In this document: positions 25,820 to 33,150 of the stretch, piece by piece
Numbering within the stretch: the stretch's first letter is position 1
Layout of the letters: each line of letters begins with the position of its first letter
Assembly: GCA_029265875.1 (NCBI GenBank)
Contig: JAJUGS010000004.1
Span: 1 to 38,207, forward strand
From: Prolixibacteraceae bacterium
GTDB taxonomy: Bacteria > Bacteroidota > Bacteroidia > Bacteroidales > Prolixibacteraceae
Direction of reading: 5' to 3'
DNA: 38,207 nucleotides
Program-made: the position numbers and the translations under genes
Notes under the pieces: model-generated
The model's input: only the letters and a program-made list of their open reading frames with translations
Told to the model about the DNA's origin: nothing
Databases searched by the model: none

Positions 25820-26794
25820 ATGAAGTCAATTGTTTTAACAATGATTTTGTCTGTTGTTTTATTTCTCGGAAATGATATTTCAGCGCAAAAATACAACACC
25901 GTAAAAATTGGAATGTGCACCGATGTGCACCTGCCTACCATGCACGACGCGGAATACAGAATAACTACTTTTATCGATGCCATGAAAAAGGAAAAACCCG
26001 ATTTCATCATCGAACTGGGCGATTTCGGAACGCCAAAGGAAAACTGTGTCCCGTATTTTAAAATCTGGGATTCTTCTCCGGGCGATAAATATCATGTCAT
26101 CGGCAACCACGAAATGGACGGCGGCACAACACACGAAGAGGCATTGCAATACCGGAACCTGAAAACCGGTTATTATTCGTTCAATAATTACGGGTTTCAT
26201 TTTATCGTGCTCGATGGCAACGACAAGAAAGACCCGAATGCAAAGGGATACAAACAGTTTATCGGTCCTGAACAGGTGGAATGGCTGAAAGCCGACCTTG
26301 CAAAAACCACCACTCCGGTTGTAATTTTCTCGCACCAGGGACTGGCACATTACAGCAGTGCCGACGAAGAGTATGGCGTTGAAAACTACAAGCAAATGCA
26401 GGAAATTCTGGAAACACACAATAAAAACAACCCACATGCAAAGGTAATCGGTTGTTTTAACGGGCACACGCATTACGATTATGCTGAAAATATCAACGGA
26501 ATCTGGTACATTACCATCACGTCCATGTCGTATCATTGGCTGGGCAAAAAGTATGAACACATTCGATACAGTCCCGAAGTGGATAAAAATTTTAAATGGA
26601 TAAAATACACAGCCCCTTTCAAGGAGCCGCTTTTTACCACGGTTGAAATCTCTTCAAAAGGGACCATCAAAATTGCCGGAAAGAAAACCGAATGGGTGGG
26701 ACCAACTCCCTGGGAACTGGGCTACCCGGTTGAACTGAAAAAATACATGCGCCCGGCCATCTCAAAACGAAATTTGAAATTCAGTTTGAAATAA
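25820..26794 (+). CDS. Secreted calcineurin-like metallophosphoesterase
   Basis: The ATG at 25820 gives a 324-residue protein with a signal peptide ending after ISAQ (~23); an upstream TTG is disfavoured. The metal-site motifs are GMCTDVHLPTMHD (~30), ELGDFGTP (~71), VIGNHEMDGG (~93, with Glu where Asp is usual), FSHQGLAHY (~170) and CFNGHTHYDY (~214). It is the third secreted phosphoesterase here but is not closely similar to the other two. It probably releases phosphate from an organic ester in the periplasm. The substrate is unknown. Confidence 0.87.
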   Translation: MKSIVLTMILSVVLFLGNDISAQKYNTVKIGMCTDVHLPTMHDAEYRITTFIDAMKKEKPDFIIELGDFGTPKENCVPYFKIWDSSPGDKYHVIGNHEMDGGTTHEEALQYRNLKTGYYSFNNYGFHFIVLDGNDKKDPNAKGYKQFIGPEQVEWLKADLAKTTTPVVIFSHQGLAHYSSADEEYGVENYKQMQEILETHNKNNPHAKVIGCFNGHTHYDYAENINGIWYITITSMSYHWLGKKYEHIRYSPEVDKNFKWIKYTAPFKEPLFTTVEISSKGTIKIAGKKTEWVGPTPWELGYPVELKKYMRPAISKRNLKFSLK

Positions 26795-26798
26795 ACAA

Positions 26799-26860
26799 AA
26801 CCACATAGCCACATAGAACATATAAGAATTTACTATTGTGCCCTATGTGACTATGTGGTT
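26799..26860. repeat. Long 18-bp-arm hairpin (CCACATAG repeats)
   Basis: AACCACATAGCCACATAG (26799-26816) pairs with CTATGTGACTATGTGGTT (26843-26860) with one mismatch and a 26-base loop. Each arm is itself a near-tandem CACATAG doublet. It lies right after the phosphoesterase stop and could act as its terminator/3'-stabiliser, though no T-run follows. Confidence 0.8.
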
Positions 26861-26875
26861 TAAAGAATATGCTGT

Positions 26876-27250
26876 ATGAAAAGTCTGGTTTACATTCTGG
26901 CATTTTTACTTCTGATTTCCTGCAATTCAGATAAAAATGAATTCAAAGCAATTGATTTGCGTTGCGAATACCTCGAAAACCCGCTGGGCATTGATGCCAC
27001 AAATCCTTGCCTTTTCTGAAAAATGGATAAACGGGCAGAGGTATGATGCAAACAGCTTACGGGATTCAATCCGCTTCGTCGGCACAGTTGCTAACAAAAG
27101 ATTCAGCCGATTTGTGGGATTCTGACGTCGTGGAATCTGACCGTTCAATTCAGGTTAAATAGGCAGGAAAACCCTTAAAATCAGGCGACGAAGTATTCTG
27201 GCGTGTAAAAAGAGGACGAAAACAATACAGTTGGAATATTCCGGACCCGG
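26876..27250 (+). pseudogene. Dead 5' end of a GH78 α-L-rhamnosidase gene
   Basis: An ATG at 26876 opens a lipoprotein signal (LAFLLLISC) and LRCEYLENPLGIDATNP, the standard N-terminus of GH78. The expected RLSWKM then reads C-L-F-stop-K-M: three point changes consistent with C-to-T/G-to-A turn Arg to Cys, Ser to Phe and Trp to TGA (27017). After a frameshift near 27040 the GH78 text resumes (MQTAYGIQSASSAQLL, LWDSDVVESDRSIQVK), meets TAG at 27160 where Tyr is expected, and continues AGKPLKSGDEVFWRV. Similarity fades near 27250. The rest of the gene is absent. Another GH78 fragment, the C-terminal end, lies upstream at 23394-23906. Confidence 0.85.
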
Positions 27251-27374
27251 CGTCCGGCAATATAAGATTTCAACTCTGGTTTTGTTCAGAAAATGAACTA
27301 AATGGTTATGTTAATTTTCCCAGATTTCATTAGTTTGGGTTAAAAATCTATATTCAAGGCTAAATCATTTAGCT
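27251..27374. other. Short gene-free spacer before the LacI promoter
   Basis: Residual sequence downstream of the GH78 remnant. One frame stays open (ending NGYVNFPRFH) but matches nothing I know. No repeat is seen. Confidence 0.4.
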
Positions 27375-27408
27375 TATATTTGAGTTTTTAAAAACGTTGT
27401 TAGCAACG
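27375..27408 (+). promoter_or_regulatory. Candidate promoter and LacI-type operator upstream of the regulator
   Basis: TATATTTG at 27375-27382 fits the TAnnTTTG -7 element. Just downstream CGTTG-TTAG-CAACG (27395-27408) is an inverted repeat of the size bound by LacI-family dimers, flanked by AAAA and ATTTT. It lies where a bound repressor would block transcription, about 45 bases before the lacI-type start codon, suggesting autoregulation. No good -33 element was found. Confidence 0.45.
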
Positions 27409-27453
27409 ATTTTGAGTTCTTTATACTGAAATATTAATACCGAAATCAGCCGT

Positions 27454-28473
27454 ATGAAGAAAACATCATTAAGCGACATTGCACGCCAGCTTGGAGTATC
27501 AAAAACACTTGTTTCATTGGTTTTAAATGGAAAAGCCAAAGAACACCGGATAAGTGATGAAATGAGCAACAAGGTAAAAAAACTTGCAAAAGAGTTAAAT
27601 TATAAGCCCAATCAAATTGCAAAAGGACTGAGAACCGGGCGTACCAATACAATAGGACTGATAATTGCCGACATTGCTAACCCGTTTTTTGGAAAACTCG
27701 GACGCGAAATTGAAAAAGAAGCAGCCGCTCATGGCTACCGGATTGTTTTTTGCAGCTCCGACGAAAATCCGGACAATTCACAAAAACAGATCGAAATGCT
27801 TCAGCAAGGCCAGGTTGATGGTTTTATTATTGCACCGCCAGCCGGTAGCGAAAACCAGATTCTTTCACTCAAAAGAAATAAAATTCCATTTGTACTTATC
27901 GACAGAAACTTTCCGGATATTGACACAAACTACATCGTGGTCGATAACATACAGGCCGCTTTTGAAGCCACCGACCACCTGGTCAAACAAGGATACAGCA
28001 AAATTGCCTGTGTTACCCTGAATGTACATCTTAACAACATGAACCAACGGGTCCTGGGATACAAACAGGCATTAATAGAAAATAACATTCCGGTGGATGA
28101 AGAGCTCATAAAAATGATGCCTTTCACCCACGAAAAGGATGATATCGCGGAGGCGGTTAAACAGCTCGAACCGGGCAACAAATCAAAGGTGGAAGCCATT
28201 TTTTTTGCCACCAGCAAGCTCGGTATTATGGGCCTTGAAACTTTGCATTCATTGGGTTTGCACATCCCCGGTGATATTGCTGTTGTTAGTTTTGATGACC
28301 CGGATGCTTACAAAATCAGTCAGCCACCGGTTTCTGCGATTGCCCAGCCTTTGCAGGAAATTGGCCGTGAATCGGTAAAAGTCCTGCTTGACATGATTCA
28401 TGATCGTAATGCTGAAACAAAAAAAATCGTATTGAAGGCGAAATTTATCCCCCGCAAATCAAGTGGCTTTTAA
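27454..28473 (+). CDS. LacI-family transcriptional repressor
   Basis: This 339-residue protein has the LacI helix-turn-helix at residues ~4-25 (SLSDIARQLGVSKTLVSLVL), the hinge helix region NYKPNQIAKGLRTG (~50-63) and a type-I periplasmic-binding-like sensor domain (GLIIADIANPFFGKLGREIE ... VVSFDDPDAY, ~278). It should bind a sugar or sugar phosphate and repress its own operon: the ROK and SIS genes follow after 42 and 12 bases. The neighbours make a hexose, mannose derivative or heptose-like sugar phosphate plausible as inducer. Confidence 0.92.
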   Translation: MKKTSLSDIARQLGVSKTLVSLVLNGKAKEHRISDEMSNKVKKLAKELNYKPNQIAKGLRTGRTNTIGLIIADIANPFFGKLGREIEKEAAAHGYRIVFCSSDENPDNSQKQIEMLQQGQVDGFIIAPPAGSENQILSLKRNKIPFVLIDRNFPDIDTNYIVVDNIQAAFEATDHLVKQGYSKIACVTLNVHLNNMNQRVLGYKQALIENNIPVDEELIKMMPFTHEKDDIAEAVKQLEPGNKSKVEAIFFATSKLGIMGLETLHSLGLHIPGDIAVVSFDDPDAYKISQPPVSAIAQPLQEIGRESVKVLLDMIHDRNAETKKIVLKAKFIPRKSSGF

Positions 28474-28514
28474 TTATTTGCAATTTGCTAAAACGGTAAA
28501 TCCAAAAATCAATC

Positions 28515-29495
28515 ATGGATATCACAAAAAGCTATTATTTGGGAATCGATATTGGCGGCACCAAATGTGCTGTGGTTGCCGGCGACAGTGAGTTTAATAT
28601 TTACGATAAAATACAGTTCGATACCAGAACAGCAGAAAGAGGCTGGCACGAAGTTTTTGAAGATTTTTTTGCAAACATCAACTCAATCTTTTTGAAATAT
28701 CCCAAAGAAAATCTGAAAGCAATCGGAATCAGTTGCGGGGGCCCGCTTGATTCAAAAAAAGGAATTATTTATTCGCCTCCCAATTTGCCGGGATGGGACA
28801 ATGTGCCGATTACAAGGATTTTTACTGAACGTTTCGGAGTTCCTGTTTCGATTCAGAACGATGCCAACGCCTGTGCATTGGCCGAATGGCTCATGGGCGC
28901 CGGAAAAGGAACACAGAACATGATATTCCTGACCTTTGGCACCGGGATGGGTTCAGGGTTGATTCTGAACGGTAAATTATACGCCGGAACCAATGATTTG
29001 GGTGGCGAAGTCGGTCATATCAGGCTGGCAGATGATGGCCCCGTAGGTTTTGGAAAAGCAGGCTCCTTCGAAGGGTTTTGCAGCGGTGGGGGTATTGCTC
29101 AACTGGCTGCTTCGTTTGTTATCAATAAACTGAAACAAGGTATAAAAGTTAATTTTTGCGATAATATTGAATCGGCACGGAAACTGACTGCCAAAATTGT
29201 GGCCGAAGCGGCTTTGACCGGTGATGCCGATGCTCTCGAAATTATCAGGATTTCAGGCGAATACCTGGGGCGGGGACTTTCCATCCTGATCGACATCCTG
29301 AATCCGGAATGCATTGTAATCGGGAGTATTTATGCCCGAAACCAGAATTTATTCAAACCTCATATTGAAAGAATAATCGAACGGGAAGCCATTCCTTCGG
29401 CGGTGCAGGTTTGTACCATAAAACCTGCCTTGCTGGGCGATAGCATCGGCGATTACGCCGCTCTTTGCGTTGCTCTTTACGAAAATCAGTTTTAA
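28515..29495 (+). CDS. ROK-family sugar kinase lacking the usual zinc cysteines
   Basis: A 326-residue ASKHA-fold kinase: LGIDIGGTKCAVV (~9-21, phosphate 1), ISCGGPLD (~74), QNDANACALAEW (~114, catalytic Asp), FGTGMGSGLILNG (~137) and GGEVGHIRL (~158). In most ROK kinases a CxCGxxGCxE zinc cluster follows the GH motif; here the segment reads GPVGFGKAGSFEGFCSG, so the cysteine cluster is missing. It probably phosphorylates a hexose, N-acetylhexosamine or similar sugar in the cytoplasm. It is the second gene of the LacI operon, 42 bases after the regulator and 12 before the isomerase. Confidence 0.85.
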   Translation: MDITKSYYLGIDIGGTKCAVVAGDSEFNIYDKIQFDTRTAERGWHEVFEDFFANINSIFLKYPKENLKAIGISCGGPLDSKKGIIYSPPNLPGWDNVPITRIFTERFGVPVSIQNDANACALAEWLMGAGKGTQNMIFLTFGTGMGSGLILNGKLYAGTNDLGGEVGHIRLADDGPVGFGKAGSFEGFCSGGGIAQLAASFVINKLKQGIKVNFCDNIESARKLTAKIVAEAALTGDADALEIIRISGEYLGRGLSILIDILNPECIVIGSIYARNQNLFKPHIERIIEREAIPSAVQVCTIKPALLGDSIGDYAALCVALYENQF

Positions 29496-29507
29496 AAATG
29501 CAGAAAA

Positions 29508-30146
29508 ATGAAGGGAGAAACTATTTTAACCGATTTGCTAAATCGATACAGTGAATTGCAACCCCTAAAAGAACAGATTGTTGCCGCAACCGAAATAATG
29601 ATTGACACCTACAAAAACGGAGGAAAAGTTTTGGTTTGCGGAAATGGTGGAAGTTGCTCCGATGCCGACCACATTGTGGGGGAGCTGATGAAGAGTTTTG
29701 AAGGACGCCGTCCGCTGTCAAAAGAGCTGCAGGAAAAACTTATCAACCTATCACCAGAAACCGGAAAAATGTTAGCCGAAAAACTGCAACAGGGGTTACC
29801 GGCTATTTCGTTAACAGTCCACCAGTCTTTGATAACGGCCATTGCCAACGACATCAGCGGCGAGGTGATTTATGCGCAGCAAGTGGTTGGCTGGGGAAAC
29901 AAAGGCGATGTGCTGATTGGCCTGAGCACTTCAGGAAACTCGCAGAATGTGATTGATGCCATGATTGTAGCCCGGGCAAAAGGACTCAAAACAATCGGGA
30001 TGACCGGCGAAACCGGTGGAAAAATGCGCGAATGGAGCGACGTTCTGTTAAATGTTCCTGAATGCCGTACCGCTTATGTACAGGAGTTGCATCTTCCTGT
30101 ATATCACGCAATTTGTATGATGGTGGAAATCGAATTTTTCGGATAG
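29508..30146 (+). CDS. SIS-domain sugar isomerase, GmhA/phosphoheptose-isomerase-like
   Basis: This 212-residue protein has a GmhA layout: an N-terminal helix, VLVCGNGGSCSDADHIVGELMK (~43-64), an insert (residues ~65-100), ISLTVHQSLITAIANDISGE, then GDVLIGLSTSGNSQNVIDA (~139, phosphosugar-binding SIS loop) and a C-terminal ECRTAYVQELHLPVYHAICMMVE with the catalytic Glu/His region. GmhA converts sedoheptulose 7-phosphate to D-glycero-D-manno-heptose 7-phosphate; this paralogue may use that or another ketose phosphate. It closes the LacI-ROK-SIS operon, and a terminator-like hairpin follows. Confidence 0.85.
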   Translation: MKGETILTDLLNRYSELQPLKEQIVAATEIMIDTYKNGGKVLVCGNGGSCSDADHIVGELMKSFEGRRPLSKELQEKLINLSPETGKMLAEKLQQGLPAISLTVHQSLITAIANDISGEVIYAQQVVGWGNKGDVLIGLSTSGNSQNVIDAMIVARAKGLKTIGMTGETGGKMREWSDVLLNVPECRTAYVQELHLPVYHAICMMVEIEFFG

Positions 30147-30157
30147 GATTATAAATG

Positions 30158-30198
30158 AATGACCTTTCAGCGTCGAAAGACCTGAAAGCGTCATTTTA
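30158..30198 (+). terminator. Terminator-like hairpin after the LacI-ROK-SIS operon
   Basis: AATGACCTTTCAG pairs with CTGAAAGCGTCATT (one bulged base) around a GTCGAAAGAC tip, followed by TTTAT. It starts 12 bases after the SIS stop codon. Confidence 0.7.
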
Positions 30199-30557
30199 TG
30201 GTTGGAAGAAGATAAAATTGGAATAATGCTATTTAGGTTAAAAAAATTGAAATAAAGTTTTTATGAAAAAGGTTCTTATTCGGAATGCCATTTCCAAAAC
30301 CTATTGATTCAAATAGTCAGTTAGTCCTGCTGACACCGCAGGGGTTGAATATGAATCACCTCCGGTTTTAACCGGGGGTAAATAGGAAAGAGGAAAAACC
30401 GTCCGCGAGGAGGCATTGTTCAAGGCAAAAACCTCGTTTCGGACGGAATGGCACAATCCTCCCAAAAAGTAGTTATAAAAGGGGAATACACGATGCGAGA
30501 AATTTTAAAATATTAGTATTCAAATAAATAGATATTGCTAAAACAAAAAATAAATCA
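30199..30557. repeat. Gene-free spacer with a copy of the composite hairpin repeat (30357-30448)
   Basis: No gene is seen. CCTCCGGTTTTAACCGGGGG (30358-30377) is followed by the CCGTCCGC...CGGACGG hairpin (30399-30448), the same pair and order as at 688-780. The remaining ~110 AT-rich bases before the GH38 start should hold its promoter. Confidence 0.75.
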
Positions 30558-33107
30558 ATGAATAACTACAATAGAAAATCATCGCTTACCCGCAGACAAT
30601 TTATCAATCGAACTGCGCTTGGTACTGCTGCATTGGCAGTCGCACCTGCCGGAGCACTTTTTGCCCGGCAAACATCCTGGCCTGAAAATGCAAAAGACTT
30701 AACTTTTCACATGATTGGCCATGCCCACATCGACCCGGTTTGGCTGTGGCCCTGGACAGAGGGAGTTTCCATCGTTCACAGTACGTTTCAGTCGGCATTG
30801 GACAGGATGAACGAAAATCCTGACTTCTGTTTTATCAGCAGTTCGGCCCAGTTTTATCATTGGGTGGCTGAAAACGACCCCGAAATGATGGCAAAAATCA
30901 AAAAACGGGTGGAAGAAGGCAGATGGTGCATCATGGGTGGCTGGTGGGTGGAACCCGATGTAAATATTCCTTCAGGCGAAGCAATGGTTCGTCAGGGTTT
31001 GTATGGCCAGCAAACTTTCCAGAAACTTTTTGGCAGAAAGGCAACCATCGGTTTTAACCCAGATTCGTTCGGACACACTTCTACTTTGCCGCAGATTATC
31101 AAGAAACAGGGCATGGACAAATACATGTTTATGCGTCCCGGCCCGCACGAAAAAACTTTGCCAACCGACCTTTTCTGGTGGCAGGGTGCCGATGGTACCA
31201 AAGTGCTTACCTATCGGATTCAGGAAAGTTATAACGACACCACCCTGAATGGCGACCGGATGAAAAGGGTGGCCGGCAAGGCGACCGAACAACCCATGAA
31301 AGACTTTATGTACTTTTTTGGCGCGGGCGATCATGGCGGCGGACCCACCAAAGAGAACATGAAAACTATAACGAAATTTCAAACCGAACAGGGAGCGCCA
31401 GTCATCAAATACAGCACTCCTGAAAGATATTTCAAAAAGATTGAAAGTGACAAAAATCTGAACCTGCCCACAGTAAACGACGATTTGCAACACCATGCAG
31501 TGGGTTGTTATACAGCCGAATCGGAAATAAAAAAGGGAAATCGCCACTCGGAAGCAGCGCTGGTCACTGCCGAAAAAATTGTAACCATCGGCGCAAAAGC
31601 CTGGGGGGCAAAATACCCGAAAAACGAACTGACCACAGCATGGCAAAGGGTGTTGTTTCTGCAGTTTCACGATAGCATGGCCGGCACATCACTGGTGGAA
31701 CATTCGCAGGCCGCCCGCGAAGGGTATGGTTTTGCGCTCGATACCGCCCATCAGGCAACTACCATGGCGGTACAGAAACTCGAATGGCAGATTGCTGCCG
31801 AAGACCCGGAATCTCAGTACCTCGTGGTGTTCAATCCACACGCCTGGGAAGTGGAGGAAAATATTGAATACGATTTTAACTGGGGTACCATGCACAAAGG
31901 TTCGCGGGTGGAAGATGAAACCGGGAACCCGCTCCCACACCAATGGACAGCCGGTTCAACAGAAACAGGCAGCCGCAGAAAACTGATTGTGAGGGCAAAA
32001 ATACCCGCCATGGGATACCGCCAGTTCAGGCTGCATGACGGAGATTCGGGGATGGCACCCACGCAGGTGAAAGCTGAAGAAAACAGGCTCGAAAACGAAT
32101 TCTACAGGCTGAGTTTTTCATCTGACGGCACCCTGAGTATTTTTGATAAAGAGCGCGGAAAGGAAGTTTTTGCCGGCGGACAAACCGGATGCAGAGCTTT
32201 GATTATTGACGACCCGAGCGATACCTGGAGCCACGACATCAAAACCTTCGATAAAGTAATTGGTCATTTCGAAAGGGCCGACATCAAAATACTTGAAAAT
32301 GGTCCTCTTCGTGCAACATTAAGAGTGTCCACAATTTACGGCAATTCAGCTTTGACCATCGATTGGTCGGTGGTGGCAGGTTCGCGCCACATTGACGCCA
32401 AAGTAACGCTCAACTGGCACGAGCACCTGAAAATGCTGAAGTTCTCGTTCCCTGTCGATAGCGAAAATCCGGTGCCCACTTACGAAACACCTTACGGGCA
32501 TATTGTCCGCGAGGCAAACGGCAACGAAGACCCGGGTCAGTGCTGGATTGACATTGCCGGGGCACAGGGTGGAAAATTGTTCGGTCTGTCAGTTTTAAAT
32601 GATGCAAAATATGGGTACAGTGTTCATGGAAACGACCTCCGGATTTCGGTGGCAAGGGCCGCTGTTTATGCACACCACAACCCGAAAGTGCTCGATATGA
32701 ATGCCGAGCATTACTGGATGGACCAGGGAATCCAGACTTTCAGGATGAAACTGGTGCCGCACACCGGAAGCTGGAAAGAAAACAACATTGCCCGGATCAC
32801 AGAAGAATTTATGGCTCCCGCAGTTGTCCTATACCAGGGAATACATAGCGGCAAACTGCCCAAATCGGGTTCCTTCCTTTCGTGCGACAAACCCAATGTA
32901 ATTGTTACATCTCTAAAGCAAGCCGAAGGAAATGACGATATCATCATTCGTTGTGTTGAAACAAGTGGGATTGCCACCGATGCAAAACTCGACCTGAAAT
33001 TTGCCGGTACCCAATGGGATGGCAGTTTTGGCCCTTGCGAAATCAAAACCCTCAGGATGAACAGTAAATCAAAACAAATCAAAGAGGTGAATCTTCTGGA
33101 ATCCTGA
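30558..33107 (+). CDS. Tat-exported GH38-family α-mannosidase
   Basis: This 849-residue protein starts with a twin-arginine signal (SLTRRQFINRTALG, ~9-22). GH38 hallmarks follow: GHAHIDPVWLWPW (~53-65, zinc-binding His and Asp), the GGWWVEPDVNIPSGEA region (~133) and FNPDSFGH (~166) with the nucleophile Asp ~169. The long C-terminal β-sandwich half is intact to the expected length. GH38 enzymes retain configuration and cut α-mannosides using zinc. Tat export is unusual for this mostly cytoplasmic or Sec-exported family and suggests folding with metal before export. It is followed after 43 bases by the kinase-phosphatase fusion, so mannose-type sugars may feed that pathway. Confidence 0.9.
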   Translation: MNNYNRKSSLTRRQFINRTALGTAALAVAPAGALFARQTSWPENAKDLTFHMIGHAHIDPVWLWPWTEGVSIVHSTFQSALDRMNENPDFCFISSSAQFYHWVAENDPEMMAKIKKRVEEGRWCIMGGWWVEPDVNIPSGEAMVRQGLYGQQTFQKLFGRKATIGFNPDSFGHTSTLPQIIKKQGMDKYMFMRPGPHEKTLPTDLFWWQGADGTKVLTYRIQESYNDTTLNGDRMKRVAGKATEQPMKDFMYFFGAGDHGGGPTKENMKTITKFQTEQGAPVIKYSTPERYFKKIESDKNLNLPTVNDDLQHHAVGCYTAESEIKKGNRHSEAALVTAEKIVTIGAKAWGAKYPKNELTTAWQRVLFLQFHDSMAGTSLVEHSQAAREGYGFALDTAHQATTMAVQKLEWQIAAEDPESQYLVVFNPHAWEVEENIEYDFNWGTMHKGSRVEDETGNPLPHQWTAGSTETGSRRKLIVRAKIPAMGYRQFRLHDGDSGMAPTQVKAEENRLENEFYRLSFSSDGTLSIFDKERGKEVFAGGQTGCRALIIDDPSDTWSHDIKTFDKVIGHFERADIKILENGPLRATLRVSTIYGNSALTIDWSVVAGSRHIDAKVTLNWHEHLKMLKFSFPVDSENPVPTYETPYGHIVREANGNEDPGQCWIDIAGAQGGKLFGLSVLNDAKYGYSVHGNDLRISVARAAVYAHHNPKVLDMNAEHYWMDQGIQTFRMKLVPHTGSWKENNIARITEEFMAPAVVLYQGIHSGKLPKSGSFLSCDKPNVIVTSLKQAEGNDDIIIRCVETSGIATDAKLDLKFAGTQWDGSFGPCEIKTLRMNSKSKQIKEVNLLES

Positions 33108-33150
33108 ATTTTTAAGAAATCAATCAGTTGAAAATATAAAATGAAATAAA

